Shown in pieces: positions 11,308 to 23,882 of a DNA stretch of 64,000 nucleotides. The stretch comes from Trametopsis cervina (Eukaryota; Basidiomycota; Agaricomycetes; Polyporales; Irpicaceae). Location of the stretch: the NCBI GenBank assembly GCA_022385755.1, contig MU278368.1, positions 17,199 to 81,198 of the forward strand, written 5' to 3'. The position numbers were made by a program, and so were the translations under genes. Every line of letters starts with the position of its first letter. Positions within the stretch are counted from its first letter, which is position 1. Below the pieces are notes generated by a model, which was not told the DNA's origin, ran no database searches, and saw nothing but the letters and a program-made list of their open reading frames with translations.

Positions 11308-14300
11308 TTACATGGGGTCCACTGCTTGTGCTTGTGGTCTGACGTTGAGTTGCGCTGGGTAATCTGGTGGGTCCTCGTAGTCCTGGATGTCGAGAGCAGT
11401 GGAAAAGGTCCCGTCGGCGATGAGCTGCAGCCCTGCGATGGATGCGCCACTGGAATCCAACGACCACAGCGATAGTGCCAGCGCGTTGGTAGCGTTCTTT
11501 CGCAGGATGCTAACTCGCCCAATGAATGGAACGTACAGGTTAGCATTTTCTATGATTCGACTCACCCTGCTGGAAAGACAAATATTGTCTGTGGTCTGAC
11601 CAAAGCCCATGGATCAAATAAAGCAAACGATGCGCTGTTTTCTACACGTACCCAAGATTGTTGATATACTTTCCCAGCTGCCAACCATTTAGGTAGATTT
11701 GAGCTCGGAACCGCGAAGAGACGGGGCTGGGAGTGAAAGACAAACGAATTGGGACGTCTGTGTTGGGTGGAAGGTCCTGTGACACTTATTATCAGGACCG
11801 CGGTACGTAAGAAGTAGCATAGCTGCGTCAGCTTACCAAGTCAAAGGTCGTACGATAGAAGTTAACACCGGCTCCTTTGACACCGTCAGTCAAAGGGGAG
11901 CCGGTTGGCCAATCTTGATCTGGAAATCCCGGAAGATGTGCCCCGATACGCTCAGCATACAGACCGCCTTCATTTAGGTATCCACGAAAAGTGTCTGCGG
12001 CATGCGCTGCGCCTCCCTGTATAAATGGCAAGAGATGTTAACCCTTATTGATAGATATCAGAGGCAGGGACCGACCTGATTGCCTTGTAACTTCCAGGTG
12101 CTGAAGGTGGCGTTTCCTCCGATAATGGAATATCCTCGTATGCCACGGGGTTCCTTGCCACCATTGGTACTGGTTTCGACAAGGCTGCGAAAGAAAAGCT
12201 TAAACTCGCATATTCCCGCTCGCACACATCGTCCGTATACATACCCCATATGATCTAACAAATCATCGTCAGCGACACTTAACATGCCGTTCATCCGCTG
12301 GTGGACATACCTTGGATGACAGTCAGCACATTATCCACTTCGACCGCGAGAATGCCACTGGGGATTGTCCAGATGTCGGAAGTCATACTGATCGATGGGC
12401 TACCTTCACTCGATCCAAGGAATGCGCCATTCAGAAAGACGGAGTACGCAAAAGCGAAGCCGCCTTGAACGGTCAGGTTTATCGCCGTTTCTGCCCCGGT
12501 GGCGATGAAGTGGCCGCGAAAGATGAGGTTCCCGCCATAGAATCTGGTGTTATGTCGGTTCAGTGCCCGGTGGTTCACCCGAGAGAAGATGCACAAACCC
12601 ATATTGCTGCGAGTATAGAACGTGATTTCCGGATAGAGGTGGGAGATTCGTGAACTGTCACAATCTTAGTGCTGTAGTGGCCTTCCTCTGCGAACTAATA
12701 CTAACATTTGTGGTGGTCATATCAGCTGTAACGAAGGCGGTGTCGTTGAAATTTGGATCGACTTCAGGTAAGCTGTGCATACTTAGCCATTAATGCCCAC
12801 AAGAATGCTGCGTACTCATACCTTCCCGATATCTTCCAAGCTAGCGCGCTTAGATCAGGAAGACTCAAATTGAAGTTCGTTCCGACCGTGAACTTGAATG
12901 AACCGTACGCTGAGCGGACCACTGTCTGCTCCACGCCGTTCCAAAGGAGCGCCTTCACCTGACTGGGGGCGACGACTTCGATATCTGTGGTACCATTGGT
13001 ATCGCCAGACTGCGCGAAGGTATTAAACGAGTGCTGTTGTTTCATAGAGAAATGGGCCCACCAAAGAGAGCGTCGTCTGTGAAATATCAGCAGTACGGAC
13101 CAAGTACGGACCACCAACCAGCACGCTAGTTGCAGTACAGGTGAGTGGACAACACATACCATCTCCGACCGCGTGCTAACCTTTGGTTGGTCCCAATCGA
13201 AAAATAATTACCGAATTCGTTACTTCCAGGAATTACAGGGGCATGCCAATTGCTGGCCGTTGCTTTGTCCATTATAATTAGGACAGTAGATCTCTGTACT
13301 CCAACCGTCACGGGAATCCAAGCAGTAGGGCCGAGTATATGATTGACAGTCAGTGTGTTGTTGCTTATGGATGCCGCTGCGCCGTGCGCATCAGACAAAT
13401 CAACTATAGGGTCATCGGAGAACGTCAGCATGATCTCAACAGACTGCCCTGTGGGGACGTAGAAAATGATATAATCCGTCTGATCAATTCTGTGCCGATC
13501 CGAGCGTTAGTAGGTATCTCGTTTTCGGTCATGCGGAATGCAGTATACTTACGCAGACCACGTCATGATCCTGCGACTGGTGGTCAGAATGAGCACTTTT
13601 CTGGATGGAATTGCACGCACTCAGCTGTGGAGTACAAGATCCTAGTCCCGTGCTGGCCAAATAGGTAGTCAGTTACGAGTATCTTGCTCTCGCGCCCATT
13701 GAGCGTCAAACTGCCGTTGCGAGGGATAGTAAATGTTCCGACAGAAGTAGACACATGCAATTGAGTTGTAGTCAACGCCGTCGACCTAATCGAAGCAAAA
13801 TGAAGGGCAATGGTTACAAAACGTAAAAAAGATAGCTTACGTTGAGGCGTCATGGCGGACGACGTAGAATGCGGCGTTTGTACTTGGATTCCGAAGCTCT
13901 GCGGTATGTATGAGTGAGGAAGTTGTGTAGTTCGTGCCATTGGCGATAAGGTTCGCGGCCAATAAATCACGGGAAACTCGCAGAAAAAGACCTTAAATGG
14001 ACTTCTATGTAAGGCACAGCGTATATGACCAGAGGGAAAGCCTCACCCTGTAATCTCATTTCGTTCATCTTTGGGCCTGCAATTCGATTCTCGTTGATGC
14101 CTTGACGTCGTTCAGCTCAACTTACGTGGTTGTGAAAACGAAATGCAATACCTGCTCCATAGTCGTAGCTGGTGTATACGGTAGGTTCGGCAGTCTGGCC
14201 CCAGTTTGTGCCACCGAACGTCACTATAAAGATGTAAGGCTATGATAATTGCTGGCGGCTACGTGAGACCCTACTGTAGATGTCTACATAATCGAACAGG

Positions 14301-15894
14301 GTGAGATCGTTACGTTACACAATCATATGGCGAATGGTGTACTTACTCAGGATAGTTGCGGTTTGTGCACTTCAACAGAGCACAGTGACGTGTGCACATC
14401 GAGCAAGAGCGGTTGACTTACTAATTTTCTTTATAGAATATATCCTCTGGTAGCGAAGTTTCTTCAATCTGGAGTGGACACCACGATCGAATAGGCTTAC
14501 CATATGCCGGCCCACTTAAGTCAGATGCTACAGCTCCCTTTAGTCGAGAAATTTTAACGTACATATATCAAACTTACAATACTTCTCATACCCAGTCCCA
14601 CCTCGTGTGACACCGTCCCATCCAAGGAGCCAGCCCCCACCAAACTAACGTAGGTGAGGTAAATGGATCGAGTTCTGGTATCGACTGTCTCGCATACCTC
14701 GGCAAGGCATAGCGGATTACTTGGAGCCACAGCTTTATGATCGGCGTAATAGACGGACTGCACCTGTGCCCAGGAGTTGGACTGCGGGTAGGAGTCTCCA
14801 CTGGGTGAGCAGTGAATAAGAAGCATGTGTATAAGATAGAGAATAGTAGATACCAGTAAATATCGACACGGCCCGTGCCAGGTAAATCGGGACTGAAGTT
14901 TCCGGCCTGCCCGCCGTGTTGATCATTCGTGGTGATAGCTGTATCATGTTGGTATTCAGCTCCTGCGACTGCATACCCTGACTCCAAACGTACGAATGTC
15001 AATGCCATTTGCGCGATAGAGATTGATTATCGCTTGCATGTACGGACTTCTATCTGTTCCTGCGCTGAACTCGTTTTCTGCCTGGACAAGAATGACTACA
15101 TAAATAGCTGTATTAGATAAGACTATGATGATGAAAGCAGTACCTACTAGGCCCTCCGTTACTGATCTGGTTCTTTGCTATCAACTTGGACAGTTGAGTC
15201 ATGTAGGGAAGCCAGGCTTAACGGAAACGAGCTGTAGACATGCATAGAAAAGGCTACAAAAGACGAACCTTCGGTGTAGTTCACATTATCGGTGCGCAAC
15301 GAGCCAGCAATTGCCTGAGCCCATCCTGGTATACCGCCACCCGTGGTCTCGCCGTCTTTTGGCTCATGATTACTGCCATCACTTAATAAGCAGAAAGGTA
15401 GGATACATACTTATGTAAGGTCCAGGTCTGTTCATTCAAATGAGTAGAAGTAACCTGTTACGTGCCAGCGCGTACCTTGCAATCAGCCACAATCCCGCAT
15501 TCTGTGCTTCGTCTATGAAACGCTGGATGTCTCGATAGGTGCCAACCTGGAAGTCACCTGAACCACCATTTGTGCCGGGCGTAGGATAAGACAGGCCCCA
15601 ATGCACATAGAAAGATACAGCATTAAAGCCATTGGCCTTTATTTTCTGGAAGACGACCGCCCACAGATTCGGGTTTGGAAGCCGCCAGGGGTGAAACTCA
15701 GCAGAAAGAACGAAGATCCGCTGTCCGTGTATCGACAACGAATGCGGATCCCATGTGACAGCATCAGTCAAGCCTGTGGAATTGCGTCGCTTGAGCTCGC
15801 CTCCGATTCGCGTAGTCGTCCTTGCTTCTGAAGAAAGTACGACAGAGACAATGGACAGAAAAAGTATGATGAACTTAGCAGTCTGGTGCATCAT
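11308..15894 (-). CDS. Beta-galactosidase, glycoside hydrolase family 35
   Basis: The gene starts at ATG 15894 with a signal peptide (MMHQTAKFIILFLSIVSVVL) and ends at TAA 11310-11308. It has many short introns (well over ten), which I did not all place, and should encode about 1000 residues, the usual fungal GH35 length. Seen in order: FSAEFHPWR-like entry strand (VLSAEFHPWRLP), PGPYINGETTGGGIPGW, QAENEF (acid/base Glu, near 15075), TTNDQHGGQAGNF, NPLCLAE directly followed after splicing by FGGGW (nucleophile Glu codon at 14700-14698), the second beta-galactosidase domain (FTIPRNGSLTLNGRESK, 13.7 kb) and jelly-roll segments (YGGNLIFRGHF, 12.5 kb). It should be secreted and release terminal beta-D-galactose from oligosaccharides and plant wall polymers. 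The two neighbours are unrelated. Confidence 0.9.
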
Positions 15895-16472
15895 GACAAG
15901 GAGTTAGGAGCCATTCGTGAACTGTAAGCTGCGAATATATACCTTCAAGCACTGTACGACCTCCTGCTGAGACGAGCCGAGAGTCTCACCTGACTATGTC
16001 ATGTCCTGTCTCATGCACCTGTGCATTCAGTTCACCATCCCGACGTGGTACAAGGCGGCCCGCCAACGGGAAGAATCCCTGCGGCATACGGAGATTCTCC
16101 ACAGCTAAATAGCATGTGAGCAACTGCTATAGTCCACGGTTTCCACGATGAACTTGAAATCATATATTCGAACAAGACTAGGACCTCAGAGGCTATAGAT
16201 GTCTTTACGACTGCTGTAGCCAATGAGGTCCTGTACAAGTTTGGCCAGACCAGACTTCTGCACTGCTGATGTAAGAGGAAGAAAAGCAGCGCCACCTTGC
16301 ATTCCCTTTTACGGACCCATATAGGCGCCATCATTCGATCCTAGGCGCTTGATCGTAGTTGTATCTCGAACAACTCCAGTGCACGAAACACACAGGAGTA
16401 GACTCTGGTTTTTTGTGTCGAAATCCATTCAAGTGCCTGCATATGAACGGACTAGCATCATCGTCATCGTCT
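15895..16472. other. Intergenic, divergent promoters
   Basis: The gap lies between the starts of the GH35 gene and VPS25. A minus-strand frame at 16032-16334 shows no motif. Nothing else was seen. Confidence 0.5.
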
Positions 16473-17265
16473 ATGAGTCCCTTCAAGACCGCATCTGGTA
16501 GGCTCAAGCTTTAATAGAATAACCGAGCGAGACTGATCTGCCATTTCATAAGGGTTTCTGCTACCCTCAATACACGCAGCACCTCCGTTTTTCACGTCCG
16601 CTTGTTCATCCCTTATTTCTCGCCCGGTGTACTAATGCTGAATTTGCTAGACAGCAACCTAACCCTACAACCCAAGCCACATTAACCGCCCAATGGACAA
16701 GATTAATCTTGTCTTATGCACGACACAGAAATCTATTCCTGCTTCGCGTGGAAGACTCTGAAGCACCAGGGAACGACTGGGACGAGATATTGCGTAATGA
16801 ACGCATAAATCGTACAGATTCTTGCTCTAGAAATCCCGCATTGTTCCTGCTCATCTTCCATTTCTTAGGCAAGATTCTCCCGTCACATTTGTCCGCCATT
16901 CTAGCCGATATGGTATCGAAGAATATAGCAATATATGAACCCATCAGACAAACACGTTCTGTGTTGCTGTACTGGAGAACGCCGGACGAGTGGGCGGAGG
17001 TTTTACATAGCTGGGTAGGTGCTTCCGTAAAGCGCCATTCCCTTAGTCTGACGATCATTTCCAGGCGGATTCTACCGGCCAGATGAACACCATCTTGACC
17101 TTTTACGACATCATCGAGCCACCAGTACCATCTCCGCTAAGTGGAATACCCATCAGCATCCTGCGCAAAGCCATCGGTATTCTCGCCAAGACGAATCGCG
17201 CCCAGACCATAGCTGTGGCAGACGGAGAAGGCGTGCGGTTCTTGGCCGGAAACACAGGCAAGTGA
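16473..17265 (+). CDS. VPS25: ESCRT-II subunit Vps25
   Basis: Five exons (16473-16497, 16553-16595, 16651-16811, 16869-17014, 17065-17265) give 191 residues with closed phases. The N-terminal segment PSIHAAPPFFTQQPNPTTQA, then TAQWTRLILSYARHRNLFLL, matches the PPFFTLQPN...W...I..Y start of Vps25. The two winged-helix domains follow: first RNERINRKILPSHLSAILAD, then SVLLYWRTPDEWAEVL; then TILTFYDIIEP and ILRKAIGILAKTNRAQTI. Vps25 is the ESCRT-II arm that recruits ESCRT-III (Vps20) on endosomes for sorting ubiquitinated cargo into multivesicular bodies. The length is close to the yeast and human proteins (202 and 176 residues). The first exon of 25 nt was chosen because it gives an ATG and the correct phase for GFLLPSIH. 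Confidence 0.93.
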
Positions 17266-18126
17266 CAAACCGTCAATGTAGTGAGTTTCTGTATGTAATC
17301 GGTGATACATTGCGTTGTTATATGACTTGTGCATGGTCGTCGGCATTTATTGTACGAAAGAACACGTCGAATGTCTTACAATTTGCGCACACCTACGCGG
17401 GGGAGAGAATCGTGATGGCAGAATCGTCTTCCACGTAGAATAAGGGAAAGTCGGCATGTTTTTCGGGCATAGGTGGTTCGTCCGTAAGACTATTTGGTGG
17501 ACTGCGATCACAGCCTGTTCGTGAGGAAGAGGGGTCTAGGGCACAAGGTATGGAGCTGCCATGTTGTCGGCGGGTGTTAGAAGCGGGCATTGGATATTTT
17601 CAGCCGGGTCGTATCTGATGTTCGCAGAACTTGACCCGATATGTTTGACAACGGTAGATTTATTGCGGTAACTGTCAGCTGCAAACAACAGATGGTCTTA
17701 TCGCATTAGCGGATGGACCTGTTGGGAAATACCAGACCAAGGCTAGAAAACAGCGCTCCGCTCAAACACGTCCTCCCGGTGACAGACATGCGAGGATCAC
17801 TTGCGGCCGATGGCAGCCTCCCAGGGACGGTCCCACACCAGGATTCCCCGGATATTACTGCGAGACTCCGCGGGTGTATAGTATACGATATTTACTGCCT
17901 CCCCTTTTTTTAGAGCCGACCGAACGGATCGAACATCCAGCATACGTTCTGAAGCTCGCTGTCTGAGTGGTGTCGCTTGCCGATCAAGATTACAGGTATT
18001 AGTACAGAGTTGGGATGAGCGGTCAATAACGTCCGAGGGAAGGAGGATAATAGCAGCCGTAAAAATCGTGGGATGTCTATAAAGTATACGCGAACCGAAT
18101 AAGACAGGGGAAGGAGAATTCATGAC
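17266..18126. other. 0.86 kb between convergent genes, no gene called
   Basis: VPS25 and the first RING gene converge here. A minus-strand frame at 17797-18123 (108 codons, with ERMLDVRSVRSALKKGE) has no motif and no supporting exon. I leave it uncalled. Confidence 0.4.
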
Positions 18127-19046
18127 TCAAACACTATGCGAGCTCTCGGGCGGCGTGGGTGGAAGGCGTGGACTGACAGAAGCTTGTTTAATATGTATCG
18201 GGGAGGAAAGCCGTCTGCGTTTGATGTGAGGCTCGCAGTCACTGCAATCCGAGCAATAGGAGTCGTCGGTGTCAGAAGGCGAGGATGGACGGTAAAGTGA
18301 CGGCGTTATGGCGTGAAGACTTCGACGGAATGTAAGGGGCGTCTCGACACCTGTTGGTGGTGTCACAGGGTAGACAGAATTTCTGGAGGCCCAGGGGTTA
18401 GTCTAATAATTACTTGTACCGAACAGTAGCTACTTACTTTGTCTGCACTACTTCTGGCGAGTGTGTGCGCTTGAGCGCGTTGTACTTCGTCTCCAACTCC
18501 ATTTTTTCTGCCTTGCATTTCAAGACTTCGTCCCGCGTAAGCCGAGCTAGGCCGACCAGTCCGAGGGAGGCGGCCGCGTGTACTGCGGCTCGTTTTCGCC
18601 AGACTTCGCAGCATACGCGAAGGGAGGCGTTTTCGGACCGAAGGCGGTCGCACTCTGAGGCTGGAGATGTCCCTGGAGTAGCGGCAGTCGTGAAATCAAG
18701 ACAAAGCTTCCGGATTGCAGGCGTAAGGTGAGGACGAAGGTTCATGGGGACAAGGGCTGAGTCAATGTTCGCTATATCCGCCGGTCAGTGTTCTATAATG
18801 TACATATGAGCACAGGAGATGGGGGCCCACCTATCGTGTATGGAGTGCGACATGTGGCGCAGTAGTGCTGCTGGGTAAAAGGCTGGACATTCTGCACCAT
18901 CTTTACGAGACACTCGTAGCAGAATACATGTCCTAAAATATGGCATCGTAAGTACTGGTGAATATGACGATAAAAGGGAGCTATGTACCGCAGGGTAATG
19001 CAGCAGGGCTGCGAAGTGCGTTGAGGCAGATGACGCAAGTAGGCAT
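18127..19046 (-). CDS. RING-finger/coiled-coil protein 1
   Basis: Four exons (19046-18989, 18932-18831, 18771-18438, 18382-18127) give 249 residues. The RING finger opens the protein: C4, C7, C19, H21, C24, C27, C44 and C47 fit the C3HC4 spacing (MPTCVICL; PCGHVFCYEC; HYCATCR). A helical region with heptad-like Leu/Glu spacing follows (VLKCKAEKMELETKYNALKR), then a Ser/Pro-rich tail with SDTDDSYCSDCSDCE and PPTPPES. It is probably an E3 ubiquitin ligase, inferred from the RING only. Intron 1 interrupts the Gly codon of the CGH motif, exactly as in RING protein 2, which lies head-to-head 0.7 kb away. No substrate can be named. Confidence 0.82.
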
Positions 19047-19741
19047 GCGCGAAAATAAGGGTTAAGCAGGTTGTAGCTATAGCTGTGTGGCTCGGTTGCT
19101 ACGTGCGAGTGAGTATCCTTTATACCTGAAGCCCAGCGGAGGGATACGTTTACCATTGCTCCGAAGACTGCCGGTGCGGTCGCACATGCTGCTAGAAAAC
19201 AGGATCCTAGAGCAAGAGAATGCTCGAGGCAAAGCTGCGAAAGGGAGGCTCAGTCCGACAGCGCATGGCCTGGATGGGGCGGCGGCGAGACCCGAGCGAC
19301 CTGGAATTGAGGAGCGGCCGTATACGCATGTCGAGTCATTTACGCTTGCCGTCGCGCAATGGCCAGCAGCTACAGCGACAACGGTGATATGAGCGCAACA
19401 TACTGTCTTTTACTACACAAGGTTGAATAAAGAATGGCAGGTTTCGTTGAACATAAGAAGTTGGCGAATAACATGTGAAGGGCGTCTATGCGAACTTCCA
19501 GAATTGCTCGAGGCCAATCTAGTCCATTACATAAGCAAGCACAGCAACGGTCACGCCGTGATCCCGTGACTTGACGCGTCTTGCTACGTCGCGTCGCGTC
19601 TCCCAGTCTTGGACGTCGGCCAGATAATTTCGTTCTGAATCGCATGCAGCTCTCCGCGCAAAGATCCAGCTACTCGAAAGCGGTCTGTTTTGCTTAGCTC
19701 CCCCCAACACTTTGTACTGAAGCCGACACGAAGACACCATT
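19047..19741. promoter_or_regulatory. Shared upstream region of two divergent RING genes
   Basis: This 695-bp gap separates the start codons of RING genes 1 and 2. It contains GACGCGTC at 19573-19580, about 160 bp upstream of RING gene 2, followed by a CGTCGCGTCGCGTC run. The site matches those in the RNase H2C/HIRIP3 promoter. Regulation by an MBF-like factor is inferred only. Confidence 0.35.
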
Positions 19742-21287
19742 ATGGGGAAGACGACGGAGTTCTATTGCCCAATATGCTGGGATTGGCTTCCTACGTCGCG
19801 TTCGCAGGCACTCACGTGTGGTACGTTTGCGTATCCATATAATTTCACTGGATGACTAGATATAGGTGATATAGGCCACGTATTATGCGACACTTGCTTG
19901 GAAGTGCTAAAGCAGCGTAATGCGAGATTCATAGAGTGCCCGACCTGTCGAACCAAGATCAACCATAACGGAGTCCATCGTTTGTACCTATCCTGCCGCG
20001 TAAGGCCCCGCAAGAAGATCCAAGCGGCAGATCCACATTCTTCTCACGCGCATAGTGTTGACCTCGATATCCCGTCATCTAGCCGGGCGGGTACACCAGC
20101 TTTTACAGAGCCGGCGGAATCTTCTAGCGACGAAGCAGATGTTGACGCACCAAAGCCTGCATATACAGGGCTTGTTCAGCTAGCCGCAGCTCGCGCTACT
20201 GAAGGGATCCATCCCCTCAAGCAACAGTCACCGATTCGGACCATTTCGGTAGAGGGTGTGGGAGAAGAGATTACGAAAGTTGTGAACGAGATGCCACATC
20301 AGGAAGGTGACCACGTTGAGGTTAGTGTCCACTGCATCTAATTTTCTGGCGCTTCTCACAAACTGGCCGTAGCTGTTACTTACTGCTTTGGCAGATTTCA
20401 TGACTTATACTGCCGGTCCAATCTTCGATGAAGTTCTTAGACTTCGCAGGTTGACACTTGACAAGGAGACCAAGAATATGAGTCACCGGCAAACAATAAA
20501 CGATCTCGAATCCGACCTGAGAATCGCTCGGAAAAGAGCCCAAGACGTTGAGGTTGAACGACAAAAACAGTTAAACGATGCCTATGCAAAGGTGAAGAGC
20601 ACGGTGCTAGAGAGAGATGCACTCCTCAAGAAAGAAGCGTCGTATGATCAGCATCTCAAATCTGTGATAGAGAAAACTAAGACACTGGAGGCCGCTAATC
20701 AGACACGGGCAAAGCGGGTTTGTATCTCTTATACAGGCATCTATGCAGCTAACATATCCTTCATGTGTAGGAGAAAAGCTTGAAGGAGCGAATTGGAGAA
20801 CTCCAGAGTGAATTAGATGTCGCGAAGGCCCAGCTACTAGCGAAGCGTGATGACACCGAAGAACCGCCCACATGGGTGTCTGACAACGTTTTCAACGGAG
20901 ACCATGAGAACAGCCATCCAGAAGTGGGTACTTATCGTTTTCGGAATTACAGCGTACTGAGAATGGCTTCCTCAGTCTCAAGTTCGTGACGACATGACTC
21001 GGGACACCCCGTCTCCCCCTCCTTTCGAAGTGCCAACACGCAGCGCACCCACCCTCCCTTACACAGATGTTGCGTCTGCCTCTAGACCCTCACTCACACA
21101 GCTCTTCCAGCCCAGGTTCGGTTCTGATTGGACTTTGAAGCCAAAGTCAACTGCGAAAAGGAAGCTCGAGACGCAGGGCTCGAGTAGCACTTTGGGCACG
21201 TTCTTCCCCATTAAACGAGATTCAAGTGGACGTGTGGTAGGAAATGTGCAGGTTGGACCAAGAGTGAAGTTGAACAAGTATAATTGA
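19742..21287 (+). CDS. RING-finger/coiled-coil protein 2 (PIP-box-like C-terminus)
   Basis: Five exons (19742-19820, 19875-20320, 20373-20717, 20771-20923, 20976-21287) give 444 residues. The RING finger uses C9, C12, C26, H28, C31, C34, C48 and C51 (YCPICW; TCGHVLCDTC; ECPTCR). Residues of about 175-345 form a long coiled coil (RLRRLTLDKETKNMSHRQ; then ERDALLKKEASYDQ; ERIGELQSELDVAKAQL). The tail is Ser/Pro/Thr-rich. Near the end is STLGTFFPIKR, close to a PCNA-interacting (PIP) box QxxLxxFF but lacking the Gln. The order RING, coiled coil, PIP-like motif is that of metazoan TRAIP; orthology is not claimed. It is probably an E3 ubiquitin ligase. The exon 4/5 junction was set by the GTGGGT donor and CAG acceptor that keep the frame. 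Confidence 0.82.
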
Positions 21288-21814
21288 TAGAGTCCTAGAT
21301 GCTCGAGGGGATTAGCTCCACTTGCATATTTGACAATCTAATAGTGATGTTTTCTCAAATTCAGATATCGATCGACTTATCTGTCCCCGGGCTATGGTAG
21401 GGAGGCTGCATAAGATGGTAGCTTGCCCTCCGTATACGCACCCTGTCCGGATCCTCGTCTCGGTCGTTGGTCTCACTGGGCAGAGCTGTCGCACCGAGAA
21501 CACCATTGTGAACGCAGAAGCTCAGTAATATTGCGATACATCGATGCATTTCGATAGATAAAGAAAATGATTGTCATCTTGAATACTATTCTCAGATATG
21601 TTCCACTTCGTACAGTCCTCTACCAACCTGGATCGCAGAGTATGTTACTAACAGTCCTGAAAGCCTGAATACATGTGCAAAAGACTCACCCAATCGACAG
21701 TTCCTACTACATCAAGACACTGCAGATAGTGCTCTGTAAAGTTCGCGAGGTGAACACCGGTCAAGTTATATCAGATAGACACGCACAAGGTGGAGAAACA
21801 GTGTATATTTCGAC
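21288..21814. other. Intergenic, 0.5 kb
   Basis: This separates the convergent RING 2 and F-box genes. No gene or repeat was recognised. Confidence 0.5.
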
Positions 21815-23368
21815 TTAGGCTGTCTCATACAGCTGCACCTCACCGCCATTGATTCTCTCTATCGTCCAAGCACTCAGAGATATATCGTCTGCGTCCGTGT
21901 CGGTCTGTATTTGTATGGATTGCAATGCGCGAGCGCGTTGCGCTAATTCCCGCGCAATGATATCCGTGTTGAACGCTTGTATCTCGCCTGCGGCTATGAA
22001 TTCTGTGGTGGGTTCCCAGAGTATACTCAAACACAGTTGGGTCCATTCCACTGAGGGCGGTATTTCCCGTATAATGCATTCCTAGATCAAGTTGAGCACG
22101 ACGACGTCCGACCAATAGCATTCATGCCTTACCATATCATACTCAAAGTCTTCCCACCTGTTCATAACGAAATGCATATCGAGGTCCAGTTTGCGGACGT
22201 TGCTATGCATCTACGCGAAAAGCTGAGCTATGTCGTGTTCAAAGCTGTCGTCCTCGCTGAGCAAACGAACGTATAACACCGACGGCTGGGCCGATGCCAT
22301 AATACTTGGGTAGCATTCCGCATGATAGACAGGGTAAAGCCCATCGGATATCGTCTCGGCAGTGAGAGATAGCTTGTTGATGGGGCACGCAATGGCCATT
22401 GCATACACCCATGCAATAGGCCCGCTGACTGAGAGCATTGATGGCCACGCACAGCCAGTACGCAACTGATTGTGAAGATTTTCCAGACGGGCTATCGTGA
22501 GCTGCTCGAATGAGGTATCGTATAGATCTGGTATTTGCCGAATTCCTGATTCGTCATAGGCTTCATAGCGCAGATGCTGCAGGTTGGGAAAGGTCTTCAT
22601 AAGAAACGGACCGTCCCAATCGTTGAAATGTGCTAGCGAGAGGTCCTTCATCTTCGGGAATATTATTTCTGGGTCTCTTCGCGTAGACACCACACTGTCG
22701 GCATGCAGCTCCTCCAGCGTTTCGCGAAAAGGGGCCATCACTTCGATGAAGTCAACGATCCTGCGACCAGACACGGGAAACTTGAGAGATACTACGCGAA
22801 GAGGACATTTCAGAGAGGAGAGCAGCTGCACAGCCCCAAGGTCGACTGAATAGTCATACTGTAGCCTCAGCTCTACGAGATTCCTCAGAGATCCGAAGAA
22901 TGTCTCATCATAGAGAGGGATTGGGATGGGCCGCCATCCCTCAATGAATAGCCTCTTCAAGCTGGTAGCATTGCGTGCTACTTGTAGCAAGATGGCTTTC
23001 TCGATTGCCATTGCGGAAGCGTCTGGGGGGAATAAGGAAGTATCCCATTTGAGGTGGAGGCTTTGGAGGTATTGCCAGCGAGAGGACCCAGCCGAGATGA
23101 ACCGACAGAAAGAACGAAGCTGTTTGCTTTCTTCGATGCTCACTTGCGGGACCAGAAGTAAACGTAAGCCGTTGGCATGGAGTGCCCTGCACGTCAGCAT
23201 CACGTTGAGCAAAGTCGGCCTGTCCATCCACTGCATTATCTCGAGGAGGATCTCAAGACTCCGTCCGAAGCCTGTGGCCACCTGCGAATAAGCCATGTGG
23301 CGTAAGCAATGCAGACCTACCAGTGATGATGATCTATTACGCACCTCTCTTGGCTGGTCGTAATCCAT
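21815..23368 (-). CDS. F-box/LRR-like protein with in-frame TAG
   Basis: Exons 23368-23345, then 23281 down to the GTAAGG donor at about 22130, then a last exon to 21815, read as one frame. After MDYDQPREVATGFG comes an F-box-like segment (LEILLEIMQWMDRPTLLNV, then LTCRALHANGLRLLL), followed by leucine-rich strands (SLKRLFIEGWRPIPIP; LRNLVELRLQYD; KMKDLSLAHFNDW). F-box proteins recruit substrates to SCF ubiquitin ligases. The frame is cut by TAG at 22213-22211. The next codon continues seamlessly with MHSNVRKLDLDMHFVMNRW and the last exon is spliced in phase. The stop removes about 110 residues of coherent sequence. It may be a nonsense allele or a sequencing error. Intron 1 (63 nt) is itself open, so it could also be read through. 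Confidence 0.6.
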
Positions 23369-23882
23369 TACAGTAGCCACTGGTGGCGACACCTGATTAT
23401 TAGTGTGGCCGGTGAGTGGACTCCTGCACAGTATAGAATATGCCAGTGAGCAAGCGATGTAGGACTTTGGAAGCACGAGAGTGATGACCTCGTCGTCTAC
23501 CGTGGTCAGTATGCGGGTTGTGTGTCGTGGGGAAAGGAGGCGAAGATGGGGGCAGGTTCTAAGAACGGTCGTCCTTAAAGCATGCAAGAGTACAAAGGTA
23601 GATTGTGGCAACTCGGACCCTTTTGCACGCGACGCGACGCGAATACTGCTCACGTGCGCGTGTAAGTACAAAGGGCACGGCGGTAAACGGTAACCCTGCA
23701 AAGTGAGCACCTTTCATGAAGCCAGACGCGGTATTTTGGCGTTCGATAACGTCTCAGCTGTCCAGTCTCGCATGAGCTGGGGTGGCCTCGTTTCACCCAT
23801 CACGAGCAAAAGCCAGATATGGGCACAATCAAAATATTCATCCAACATAGACGTACAATAAATTAGTCAACCAACACATCAC
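23369..23882. other. Intergenic, 0.5 kb
   Basis: The gap lies upstream of the F-box gene and downstream of the nitronate monooxygenase gene. An upstream in-frame extension of the F-box frame reaches 23710 but looks non-coding. Nothing else was seen. Confidence 0.45.
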
